Of a DNA stretch of 64,000 bases, positions 25,926-33,594 are shown one piece after another. The stretch comes from Niallia taxi (GTDB lineage Bacteria > Bacillota > Bacilli > Bacillales > Cytobacillaceae). The position numbers and the translations under genes were made by a program. Under the pieces are notes generated by a model. That model saw nothing but the letters and a program-made list of their open reading frames with translations. It ran no database searches and was not told the origin of the DNA. The DNA lies in the NCBI RefSeq assembly GCF_004005475.1, contig NZ_RZTZ01000011.1, positions 1 to 64,000 of the forward strand. The letters are read 5' to 3'. Within the stretch, counting starts at the first letter, position 1. Each line of letters opens with the position of its first letter.

Positions 25926-25926
25926 G

Positions 25927-26928
25927 TCATTTAGTCAGCTTATTCCGATCCTCCATTTGTGGAGGCTCCTCCATCCACCCGTTCTTAATCATTATTTTCC
26001 CGCCTTCTTGCGCAAATGTATATATGTCTTTGGCAAGTAGTGACATTTTTGTAGGAAGATCATTGCGCAAGCTGAATGCACCGCCTAATGCATTTGTTCC
26101 AAGTCCAAATGAAGTTAATAGGCTAGTGTTATACATCATTAATTTGTCTGAAAAAGGTGCGACTTTGGAGGCAGTTGCTTTCCCTGCATGGGTTGCTGGA
26201 GGCTCGATATAGCTGTGCCGCAGAAATTCTCCTAGATCGACCTCGATTTTTTTTGATAATTTCATGCCTTTAACAAGGTATTCTTGAACAGCTTTGTTTT
26301 CCGCTACTTGAGCAAACCCAATCATTAATTGCATACCTGCAAGATTTGTTTCAATTGCATGATGAATGAGTGAAACTTCTATTGTATTTAAAGACCTTTT
26401 TTCACCGAACAGACCAAATCCATTTCTATATTGATTTTCTTGTACAAAATGCACCTCTTTTGGCATGGAAACAAATGGTGGCCGAACTAAAACGCCTTTC
26501 TTTAACAAGTATTGCGTTACTTGGTTGTTCATTGCTTGTGATTCTGCGGTCAAATTAATAAAAAGATTATTAATATCTTCCCGATAGGAAATTCCACAAA
26601 AAAGGGAAAATAAGCTCATTTCCACTTTCGTCATCATATGTAAATACATAATGTCATAAAGAAAATCAAACAGCTTCGGAACACCTTTATTAAGATCATT
26701 CGCTGTAAAACCGATTGGAATTGCCGCTCCTTCTTCCTTGAAGATTTCCGTAATCAAATCAACTGCTTTAATAGTGCTATCATAATGCATTTGTAAAAGC
26801 TGCTTCGCTTCCACATCAGCATGTTCTATAAAATGTTCCAATATTCTTAGCAACATCGTTTTTTCTTGATACGTCATCCATAAATTCGCCAATTCGGATG
26901 ATGTAATTGGAACTTCACGTGAAGTCAT
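25927..26928 (-). CDS. DUF3231 family protein, 333 aa
   Basis: The protein is all-helical and made of two similar halves of about 165 residues, each a ferritin-like four-helix bundle of the DUF3231 type: EVPITSSELANLWMTYQEKT at the start of the first, EVSLIHHAIETNLAGMQLMI at the second. It is soluble. GGGAGG lies seven bases before ATG 26928; the in-frame TTG at 26943 overlaps it. Members occur in sporeforming bacilli in several copies, some linked to spore coat. The role is not established. Confidence 0.85.
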   Translation of the reverse strand: MTSREVPITSSELANLWMTYQEKTMLLRILEHFIEHADVEAKQLLQMHYDSTIKAVDLITEIFKEEGAAIPIGFTANDLNKGVPKLFDFLYDIMYLHMMTKVEMSLFSLFCGISYREDINNLFINLTAESQAMNNQVTQYLLKKGVLVRPPFVSMPKEVHFVQENQYRNGFGLFGEKRSLNTIEVSLIHHAIETNLAGMQLMIGFAQVAENKAVQEYLVKGMKLSKKIEVDLGEFLRHSYIEPPATHAGKATASKVAPFSDKLMMYNTSLLTSFGLGTNALGGAFSLRNDLPTKMSLLAKDIYTFAQEGGKIMIKNGWMEEPPQMEDRNKLTK

Positions 26929-26943
26929 ATGCATGCCTCCCAA

Positions 26944-27219
26944 GTTTTATTATTTTATTTTACCCACAATAAATTATTTTACTAAAATAAATTTCAGCGG
27001 GAAAAGGACAAGTGCTGATACAAGGCTGGACAAGAGGCATAGGATAATATCAGGATAATTCATCACATATCTCTATGTATGAAAAACCCAAACTCCTTTA
27101 ACATCCTTTGAGGTGAGCTTATGCGCATCTCTTTTTTTATGGAAGATTTCACAGTATACCAACATCCCTTTGCTCGATAAAAGCTTGAAAGCATAACTGT
27201 AAAAACACATGAAAGCGTT
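26944..27219. other. Intergenic region between divergent DUF3231 and yitT-like genes
   Basis: No gene is seen. The part next to the YitT-like gene holds the promoter and palindrome listed separately. Confidence 0.4.
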
Positions 27220-27259
27220 AATTCACTTTATTGCGCTAAAGTGAATTTCCGTTTATAAT
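27220..27259 (+). promoter_or_regulatory. Sigma-A promoter with an 11-bp palindrome across its -35 box
   Basis: AATTCACTTTA and TAAAGTGAATT are perfect arms around TTGCGC (27231-27236), which is itself the -35 box; TATAAT follows at 27254-27259 after 17 bases. A repressor bound to the palindrome would block RNA polymerase. Confidence 0.75.
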
Positions 27260-27284
27260 GGCTTGAAAGAAAGGTGGGAATAGT

Positions 27285-28139
27285 TTGAATCAAATAAAAT
27301 ATTATACGTCACTTGTGGTAGGCACTCTTATTATTTCTTTGTCATTTACCTTATTACAGGGCCCCAATCAAATTGCCTCTGGAGGACTTACAGGTGCATC
27401 GCTAATTATAAGCAATATATTACACTTGCCTTCATCCATGGTTTTATGGGGAGCTACAGTGTTTTTATTATTAGCTTGCTCTTATTTTCTAGGAATACAA
27501 TCGTTGATGAAATCTATTGTCGGTTCACTGTTAATACCACTATTTGTTTATTTAACAAATGGGATGCCGATTCTAACAAATGATCCATTATTGGCATCGA
27601 TATTTGGCGGATTAGGAGTAGGGATTGGGTTAGGTATTGTCTTCCGTGCAGGTGGTAATACAGGAGGATTCACATTAATCGCACAATTGCTTTTTCAATT
27701 AAAATCGGTTAAGCACAGCACAACAGTGTTATGCTTGGATGCACTTGTCATGATTGCTGGTGGAATAGTGTTTTCTCCTGAGAATGCATTGTACGCGTTA
27801 GTTGGAGCCTTCATAACACGTAAAACAATGGATGTTATTCAAGGCAATAAGAAGGGTTCAAAGGTTGCGTACATTATCTCTTCCAAGGAGTATGAACATG
27901 AAATAAGCAATAAGGTACTACATAGGCTTGACAGAGGCATAACTAAACTGACAGGGTCTGGCGGTTACACAAATACGGAAAGAATTATTATGATGATTGT
28001 CCTTGATCCATCAAAAGTAAATGAGCTGAAAAATCTGGTCCAAAGTATAGATCATCAAGCCTTTATTATTATGAGTGATGCAACTGAGGTGTTTGGCGAG
28101 GGGTTTAATTCTGCTGGACTTTCATTAGGAAAAGGGTAA
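27285..28139 (+). CDS. YitT family (DUF161/DUF2179) membrane protein, 284 aa
   Basis: Five membrane helices (about residues 5-170) include ASGGLTGASLIISNIL and FRAGGNTGGFTLIAQLL, both hallmarks of YitT proteins. A C-terminal DUF2179 domain (about 195-280) with DRGITKLTGSGGYTNTER is cytoplasmic. TTG 27285 follows AAAGGTGGG. B. subtilis has several such proteins of unknown transport function. The promoter is overlaid by a palindrome, so the gene is likely repressed under most conditions. Confidence 0.9.
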   Translation: MNQIKYYTSLVVGTLIISLSFTLLQGPNQIASGGLTGASLIISNILHLPSSMVLWGATVFLLLACSYFLGIQSLMKSIVGSLLIPLFVYLTNGMPILTNDPLLASIFGGLGVGIGLGIVFRAGGNTGGFTLIAQLLFQLKSVKHSTTVLCLDALVMIAGGIVFSPENALYALVGAFITRKTMDVIQGNKKGSKVAYIISSKEYEHEISNKVLHRLDRGITKLTGSGGYTNTERIIMMIVLDPSKVNELKNLVQSIDHQAFIIMSDATEVFGEGFNSAGLSLGKG

Positions 28140-28274
28140 GGAAGGAAAACAAAGACTTTGCACCAGTTTGTCATAAAGGAATGAAAAAAGCTGCGAAAGA
28201 ATACTTAATACTAATTAATGAGGGGCAATATAATTAGTATTATCTTTTGAAAATAGTTTATGAAGGGCTGATGA

Positions 28275-28703
28275 ATGATGAAAATATCAACAACATGGAC
28301 AGGCGGGATGGCGTTTTTAGGGAAAACACCATCTGGACATGAATTAAAAATGGATGCTGCAGAACAAGTCGGTGGCAATAATACAGGTGCAAGGCCAACT
28401 GAATTACTTCTCCAAGCTGTCGCTGGTTGTACGGGAATAGATATCGTCTCCATTTTAACTAAAATGCGTTTAGAAATAGTTTCCTTCGAAATGGAATTGA
28501 ACAGTACACGTGCAGAGGATCATCCGCAGCGATTTACAGACGTCCATATTCATTACTCACTTAAGGGTGATTTACCCGAAGAAAAGGTAGTGCGTGCTAT
28601 CCGGCTTTCAAAGGATAAATATTGCTCTGTATCTAATTCGATAAATGCGAATATTAATGTCAGCTATTCCATTAATGATATGGAGAGCAAGCAGCTGTCG
28701 TAA
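28275..28703 (+). CDS. OsmC/Ohr family peroxiredoxin-like protein, 142 aa
   Basis: The family layout is present: Cys in AVAGCTGIDIVSIL with the preceding GGNNTGARPTELLL, and the second Cys in KDKYCSVSNSI. These are the redox-active cysteines of OsmC-like hydroperoxide reductases. The YhfA-like branch (ISTTWTGGMAF start) is the best fit. It stands alone between YitT-like and Nudix genes; ATG 28275 follows GAAGGGCTG. The peroxide substrate is unknown. Confidence 0.85.
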   Translation: MMKISTTWTGGMAFLGKTPSGHELKMDAAEQVGGNNTGARPTELLLQAVAGCTGIDIVSILTKMRLEIVSFEMELNSTRAEDHPQRFTDVHIHYSLKGDLPEEKVVRAIRLSKDKYCSVSNSINANINVSYSINDMESKQLS

Positions 28704-28788
28704 TATAGTGATTAATTTCATGAAAATGGTATCCTATTGTTACTACAGCATAGAATCCTCCTATATAATAATTTTTTGGAGGTGCAAA

Positions 28789-29217
28789 ATGAAGGAAGGG
28801 CAAATTCGAGCGATTGTTATATGTGTATTTACCAAAAATGATACAATTCTAGTTTGTGAAGGCTATGATGAGTTAAAGCAGGAGTATTATTACCGGCCAA
28901 TTGGCGGTGGAATTGAATTCGGAGAAACAAGTAAGGAAGCATTAATTCGGGAAGTACAGGAGGAAATTAATGCAAAGATAGAGCACGTAAAATATTTAGG
29001 GACAATTGAAAATATCTTTACATACAATGGGATGCCTGGACATGAAATGGTTTCAGTTTACGATGCTGTGTTTATAGATGAAACATTATATGAAAAACCT
29101 GTCTTTTTCGGCCAGGAGGATAATGGAGAAACTATAAAACTGCTATGGAAACCTATTAGTGATTTCGAAACATGGAGGTTAAGATTAGTCCCAGAGAATT
29201 TGCTGCGGTTGCTGTAA
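28789..29217 (+). CDS. Nudix hydrolase, 142 aa
   Basis: The Nudix box is GGGIEFGETSKEALIREVQ followed by EEINA, fitting GX5EX7REUXEEXGU except that the final Gly is Asn. The metal-binding Glu residues (REVQEE) are intact, so activity is plausible. The protein hydrolyses some nucleoside diphosphate linked to another group. GGAGG precedes ATG 28789, which is preferred over an upstream in-frame start at 28645 that overlaps the OsmC gene. The substrate is unknown. Confidence 0.88.
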   Translation: MKEGQIRAIVICVFTKNDTILVCEGYDELKQEYYYRPIGGGIEFGETSKEALIREVQEEINAKIEHVKYLGTIENIFTYNGMPGHEMVSVYDAVFIDETLYEKPVFFGQEDNGETIKLLWKPISDFETWRLRLVPENLLRLL

Positions 29218-29311
29218 GAAGCCTTTTACTTTGTATAAATAGGTCCTTTTTTACAAAATATATATATAAATTATTTATTTTTTCATTCATCGAATGAAGG
29301 TGGGTAGATTT

Positions 29312-29767
29312 ATGTATGTATTATGGATTACTTTTGCTATATTGATTATTTTCCTATTTGTTATGCCGAAAAAGTTAACGTGGCGGGAAAATATCCTTGC
29401 CATTCCAGTTGTAAGCTATTGTGCTTGGATTGCACATTTTCTTATCGCAGTAAAACTCGATTTCGTCGATTTCGGTCCAACAAAATAGGTAGAGTATCCG
29501 GATTTTTTTCTAGTGACACTTATACCTCCATTACTAGCGATTACATATTTAAACTACTTAAAAAATAATCATTATATGATGTATGCTGTTATTTGGTCGG
29601 TAGGATCTTTTTTAATTGAGTATTTACTATCTCTATCAGGATTTATGAAGCATTATGAGTGGAGGTTATGGTACTCCTTGCCTGTTTACCTTCTTTGCTA
29701 TTTAGGATTAAAAGTAGTATACAATAAATTGATAAAATGTCCTTCACAGGTTTCGTCAGATAAATGA
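29312..29767 (+). pseudogene. CBO0543-like membrane protein interrupted by an in-frame TAG
   Basis: One frame runs from ATG 29312 (AAGGTGG upstream) to the stop at 29765-29767, except for a single TAG at 29486-29488. Before it: FVMPKKLTWRENILAIPVVS and DFVDFGPTK; after it: VEYPDFFLVTLIPPLLAITY and HYEWRLWYSLPVYLLCYLGL. Reading through gives 151 codons, the size and layout of the intact paralogues at 3098 and 3586, including the aromatic segment near the end. The nonsense mutation makes it a probable pseudogene unless the strain reads the codon through. Confidence 0.75.
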
Positions 29768-29842
29768 CATGTAAAAAGGTTGCTTACTACTTGTTTTGGA
29801 GCGACTTGAAATTATTCCTTTTAAAACCAATAAATACCATGT

Positions 29843-29918
29843 TATAATATTAGTGTAGCTGTCGCATAAATGTGGCAAAAAAAGAACTTCCACCTGTCCT
29901 ACGTGGAAGTTCTTTTTT
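29843..29918 (+). promoter_or_regulatory. Short leader: -10 box followed by an intrinsic terminator before a small gene
   Basis: TATAAT at 29843-29848 is followed 35 bases later by a perfect hairpin GAACTTCCAC / GTGGAAGTTC (29884-29893, 29903-29912) with A and T runs on both sides. The next gene starts only 25 bases after the T run. Transcription from this -10 box would meet the terminator before the gene, as in attenuators or small RNA genes. The -35 box (TTTAAA at 29820) is weak. Confidence 0.55.
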
Positions 29919-29943
29919 ATTATCAATTTTAGGAGAGAAAATA

Positions 29944-30144
29944 ATGAAACTTATTGGATTTGTTATTGCAATCATTTCCATTATTATTGTCTTTTTTCAA
30001 TATAATCTTGCAGTATTACTCTTTGGTATGGCATTGATCTTTTTTTGGATTGACGATTATAAATCAAAGAACAAGTCCGTTTCATACATCTTTATGACAT
30101 CTGGTTTTGTATTTATTATTGGAATCTTGATTAAAGGTCTTTAA
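29944..30144 (+). CDS. Small membrane protein, 66 aa
   Basis: Two hydrophobic helices (IGFVIAIISIIIVFF and IFMTSGFVFIIGILI) flank a short charged loop (DDYKSKNKS). AGGAGAG precedes ATG 29944. An upstream in-frame start would run through the terminator hairpin and is unlikely. No family recognised. It has its own terminator. Confidence 0.65.
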   Translation: MKLIGFVIAIISIIIVFFQYNLAVLLFGMALIFFWIDDYKSKNKSVSYIFMTSGFVFIIGILIKGL

Positions 30145-30487
30145 TGTTGGCAGGAACGAATATTCTGTTTCAATTGGAATTATGGCTATCAAATTAGGAT
30201 TTAAGTCTAAGTGGAAAAAGAACTATTTTATCGGTTAATAGTTCTTTTTCTGCATCTTTCTTTTTGTTACTGTAAATACAGAAAAATGAAACCCTTTTCA
30301 GTCTTAATCCGTATACTTACTATCAGCAAGAAATTAATAGAAAAGGTAGCACTCAAATGGAGGTATACTAATGATTTCTGTTATTCCATGGAAGTTCCAT
30401 TCACTTATGCATAGGACTACTGACAGTGGTGTTTCCTATTTTAGATGCACAAGCAAACCAAATAGGATTAATTGAATTGTCGTTTGG
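30145..30487. other. Gene-free stretch with a terminator
   Basis: After the terminator at 30214-30250 a few frames show short hydrophobic runs but no start with a ribosome binding site. Around 30425-30520 a frame reading VVFPILDAQANQIGLIELSF suggests a decayed coding piece. Confidence 0.4.
30214..30250 (+). terminator. Terminator after the 66-aa membrane protein gene
   Basis: GAAAAAGAACTATT and AATAGTTCTTTTTC form a perfect 14-bp stem. Confidence 0.8.
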
Positions 30488-30958
30488 GTGTTTTCTAGAA
30501 AAAAGGAAGAAGGCAATTTATTTTCAAACAAAGAGGTTCTAGTAAGGCAAAATTGTTTTAGCCTGCAGGACAATAGCAAGGAGAATATTGTCACCATCAC
30601 ATGCAATACGGGTCCCAGAACAATAGGTAATCAAGTATTAGAAAGAAAAGTCCATTATACTCATGATGGAGAGACTCATACATTTCATATTGATTATCTT
30701 AATGCAGCAGCTAAGTATTACTATCAATTTCATTACAATAATGACTCCTATCAAGTTTTTTTCGACGATGATGGCTTCATATTTGAAATCCAAAAAAATA
30801 AAGCGTTTGTTGCTAAATTTGAACAGGGGAATAACAATAAACAAAGTTATGAAGTAGATTCTCATTACGAAAAGGATGTATGGCTATGGCTCGCTTTGTT
30901 TGTTCATTTGCAGTATAACTTCTTTCCAAGAAACAATGGCATTATTTTTCGAGGATAA
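30488..30958 (+). CDS. Hypothetical protein, ~156 aa, start uncertain
   Basis: The frame opens after a TGA at 30473 and has only GTG 30488 as a plausible start, without a clear ribosome binding site, so the N terminus may be lost. The protein is rich in aromatic, Asn and Asp residues and predicted beta: VTITCNTGPRTIGNQVLE, THTFHIDYLNAAAKYYYQ, YQVFFDDDGFIFEI. It resembles repeated-strand beta proteins but no family is recognised. A strong terminator follows. Confidence 0.5.
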   Translation: MFSRKKEEGNLFSNKEVLVRQNCFSLQDNSKENIVTITCNTGPRTIGNQVLERKVHYTHDGETHTFHIDYLNAAAKYYYQFHYNNDSYQVFFDDDGFIFEIQKNKAFVAKFEQGNNNKQSYEVDSHYEKDVWLWLALFVHLQYNFFPRNNGIIFRG

Positions 30959-30974
30959 GCATTATGCAAGAAGG

Positions 30975-31004
30975 AAAAACGACTACTTATGCAGTCGTTT
31001 TTTT
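30975..31004 (+). terminator. Terminator after the hypothetical gene at 30488
   Basis: AAAACGACT and AGTCGTTTT form a perfect stem followed by four more T. Confidence 0.85.
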
Positions 31005-31048
31005 ACTGTATACTGAAACTATCGTGATTATAGGAGAATACAGTATAC

Positions 31049-31211
31049 CTATCCTAAAAGAAACTAAACCTGCAGTGCATTCCTTTTGTACTGTTTGATT
31101 GCTAGTATTTAACTCCATTCTTATAATTAAAGCTTAAATTCTACTTTGCTGTATGCGTCAACTTTAGTTTAGTTAGCTAGTTAGTTGGGAATAAGTAACT
31201 ATCCTAAAAGA
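31049..31211 (+). repeat. Direct repeat CTATCCTAAAAGA upstream of the sugar symporter gene
   Basis: The 13-base sequence occurs exactly at 31049-31061 and 31199-31211, 150 bp apart, in the leader of the symporter gene. A TATAAT at 31213-31218 touches the second copy. It may be a regulator site. Confidence 0.45.
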
Positions 31212-31278
31212 TTATAATGCGTGCAAGAGCGCAAATACATACTATTTTCGGACAGGCATCGAAAGGGAAGGAGCTTAC

Positions 31279-32820
31279 ATGAGGAACAATACAAAAAAAA
31301 TTACAATCCCAAGAAGTATAGGCTATGGATTAACGGATATTATGGGAGGCGGAGCATTTACCATTATTTCAGCCTGGCTGCTCTATTACTACACAACCTT
31401 TGTTGGATTAACTCCTGTTGAGGGAGCATCTATCATTGCGATTGCTCGAATAGTTGATGCGATTGTCAGCCTCGCTATTGGCAGCATAACAGATAATTTC
31501 TATAAATATAAGATCGGCAGGAAATTCGGCAGGAGAAGATTCTTTCTTTTAATTGGTGCTCCGTTAATGTTTACTTATATTTTGCTATGGGTAACAGGCA
31601 TGAATTACTGGTATTATTTAGTTAGTTATTTATTATTTGAAATAGTGATGGCATTAGTGTTAATCCCATGGGAAACATTACCGTCAGAAATGACAAAAGA
31701 TTTTAATGGGCGCACGAAATTATCGACAGCCAGAATGTTCTTGTCCAGTTTAGGCGTGTTTTTTGCGACATTTATTCCTGGAAGACTAATTGCGTTCTTT
31801 GGTGAAGACAATGGCTATGCTTATTTTATTAATGCAGTCATTTTTGCGATAATATTTGCCATTTGTATCTTCATTTCTTATAAGGCTACTTGGGAAAAAC
31901 AACTGAGTCCTGAAGAAGAACGAGAGTGGATAAATAGAAGTAAAACAAGCGAACGAAAAGGTGCTAAAGAATTACTTGCAGCTTTTTCCGAAACGGTAAA
32001 AGCGTATATTTCCACGTTAAAAATCAGAAGTTTCAGAAAACATTTAATGATCTATCTTTTTTCTTATACGGCAAAGGATGTATTTAATGCTGTGTTTGTT
32101 TACTTCTGTGTTTTTGCATTAAGCATTTCTTCGTCAGTAGCAGGAAATATGCTTTCTTTAAGTATCATTGGTATTCCTATTACAATTGTTGCTGGATTCC
32201 TTATGATTAAAATAGGTCCAAACAGTTTATATAAGGTTTCTTATAGTTTGATGATTATGTGTTTAGCAGCCTTTTATGCAGTTTATGCTATAAAACCAGA
32301 CTCGATGATAATGTACGTATTTATTATTTCGGCTATTTATCAAATAGGCAGAGCAATATTGGACTTTACTCCTTGGAATGTTTTCCCATTCATTCCGGAT
32401 ATTGATGAAATTGTAACACAACAGCGACGTGAAGGTGTTTTTGCTGCAGTAATGACATTTACTAGAAAAAGCACTGTCGCGCTGGCAACCTTCTTTGTAG
32501 GGGTTATATTACAATTTGGTGGATACACTGCTGGGGCAACGACCCAAACACCTCAGGCAGTTCATACAATTGTATATACAATGGTCATCGGTTCTTCGTT
32601 GCTTCTTATAGCAGCATTGACAGTTGTATTTACCTTTAAGTTAAACAAAAATACACACCAAATATTAGTGGCGGAGATTGACCGATTAAAAGATAACGGT
32701 TCTAAACGAGAGGTTGACCCAGAAACACGAGCAGTAGTGGAAAACCTGACTGGATATAAATATGAAGATGTTTGGAAGGAAACAAAGGTAGATACTATCA
32801 AATCTTCAGCTTGCGGTTGA
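31279..32820 (+). CDS. Glycoside/pentoside/hexuronide:cation symporter (GPH/MelB family), 513 aa
   Basis: Twelve membrane helices in the MelB fold. Family features are YGLTDIMGGGAFTIISAWLL at the start, then IARIVDAIVSLAIGSITDN with the cation-site Asp, the GRKFGRRRFFLLIGAP loop and a QRREGVFAAVMTF segment in the second half. The C-terminal tail (about 470-513) is soluble. It carries a sugar in with Na+ or H+. ATG 31279 follows AAGGAG. The nearest sugar enzyme, the GH36 alpha-galactosidase at 36254, is 3.4 kb away on the same strand and could share the substrate, but no operon joins them. Confidence 0.9.
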   Translation: MRNNTKKITIPRSIGYGLTDIMGGGAFTIISAWLLYYYTTFVGLTPVEGASIIAIARIVDAIVSLAIGSITDNFYKYKIGRKFGRRRFFLLIGAPLMFTYILLWVTGMNYWYYLVSYLLFEIVMALVLIPWETLPSEMTKDFNGRTKLSTARMFLSSLGVFFATFIPGRLIAFFGEDNGYAYFINAVIFAIIFAICIFISYKATWEKQLSPEEEREWINRSKTSERKGAKELLAAFSETVKAYISTLKIRSFRKHLMIYLFSYTAKDVFNAVFVYFCVFALSISSSVAGNMLSLSIIGIPITIVAGFLMIKIGPNSLYKVSYSLMIMCLAAFYAVYAIKPDSMIMYVFIISAIYQIGRAILDFTPWNVFPFIPDIDEIVTQQRREGVFAAVMTFTRKSTVALATFFVGVILQFGGYTAGATTQTPQAVHTIVYTMVIGSSLLLIAALTVVFTFKLNKNTHQILVAEIDRLKDNGSKREVDPETRAVVENLTGYKYEDVWKETKVDTIKSSACG

Positions 32821-32839
32821 TACCATCCTATCATAAGCT

Positions 32840-32886
32840 GCCAAAGGACATTGTCTTGTAAAAATAGACAATCCTTTGGCTTTTTT
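32840..32886 (+). terminator. Terminator after the symporter gene
   Basis: GCCAAAGGA and TCCTTTGGC form the stem base, with TTGTCT / AGACAA above, followed by six T. Confidence 0.9.
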
Positions 32887-32971
32887 CTTGTCTTTTAAAG
32901 CCAATGGAAAACAACCTGACCACTGACATGAAGAGGTGCATTTTTTCATACTATATTTTGGGGGTGAGAAA

Positions 32972-33415
32972 ATGCCGCGCGTAAATTATAAAAGCTCGGA
33001 TGTAGATTTAATGGCACGGATGATGAGAGCAGAAGCAGAAGGCGAAGGGCAACAAGGAATGTTGTACGTTGGAAATGTTATTGTAAACCGTTTGAAGGCA
33101 AATTGCTCCGATTTTGAAGGATTGCGAACAATTCCACAGGTTATATATCAGGTTCAAGGAAATAATTATTCATTTGAAGCAGTACAAAAAGGCAATGTTT
33201 TTTATCAGAGAGCAAGAACAGCAGAAAAAAAATTAGCAAAAATGAACTTGGATTATTGGCGAGATCATCCAGGGAAATTTGCTCTTTGGTATTTTAATCC
33301 ATATGCTCCATGTCCCCCGACATGGTACGGTCAGCCTCAATCTGGTCAATATAAAAATCACTGTTATTATGAACCAAAGGCAGGCACGTGTGAAGGTGTT
33401 TATACAGGCGGATAA
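32972..33415 (+). CDS. cwlJ: Spore cortex-lytic enzyme CwlJ-type hydrolase, 147 aa
   Basis: The protein aligns with B. subtilis CwlJ over its full length. Shared segments are SSDVDLMARMMRAEAEGEG, QGMLYVGNVIVNRLKANCSD, then LRTIPQVIYQ, FYQRARTAEK, LWYFNPYAPCP and the CYYEPKAGTCEGVY end. The Glu in RAEAEGEG is the likely catalytic residue. There is no signal peptide, as in CwlJ, which is built into the spore coat and cuts cortex peptidoglycan at germination in response to Ca-DPA. ATG 32972 follows GGGGGTGAG. The usual partner gerQ is not adjacent, so this may be a CwlJ paralogue. Confidence 0.9.
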   Translation: MPRVNYKSSDVDLMARMMRAEAEGEGQQGMLYVGNVIVNRLKANCSDFEGLRTIPQVIYQVQGNNYSFEAVQKGNVFYQRARTAEKKLAKMNLDYWRDHPGKFALWYFNPYAPCPPTWYGQPQSGQYKNHCYYEPKAGTCEGVYTGG

Positions 33416-33436
33416 GAAAGGCTTCTTAAACTATTA

Positions 33437-33477
33437 AGGGGATTTTCCTGAATAGGCAGGAAGTCCTCTTTTTTTAA
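33437..33477 (+). terminator. Terminator after the CwlJ-type gene
   Basis: An imperfect stem formed by GGGGATTTTCCTG and CAGGAAGTCCTC is followed by seven T. Confidence 0.75.
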
Positions 33478-33594
33478 GGACTCTTAGAGAGCATCTGTTA
33501 GACTCATAATCTCTCTATCTATTTTGTAAGTATATGTATATAATAATGGTGTGTATGACACGAAATAAGTTTAGTTAAAATTTAGGAGATTACA

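Noticed and set aside
30211-30414. 67-codon frame after the 66-aa membrane protein
   Set aside because: It starts inside the terminator hairpin, has no ribosome binding site and no recognisable content.
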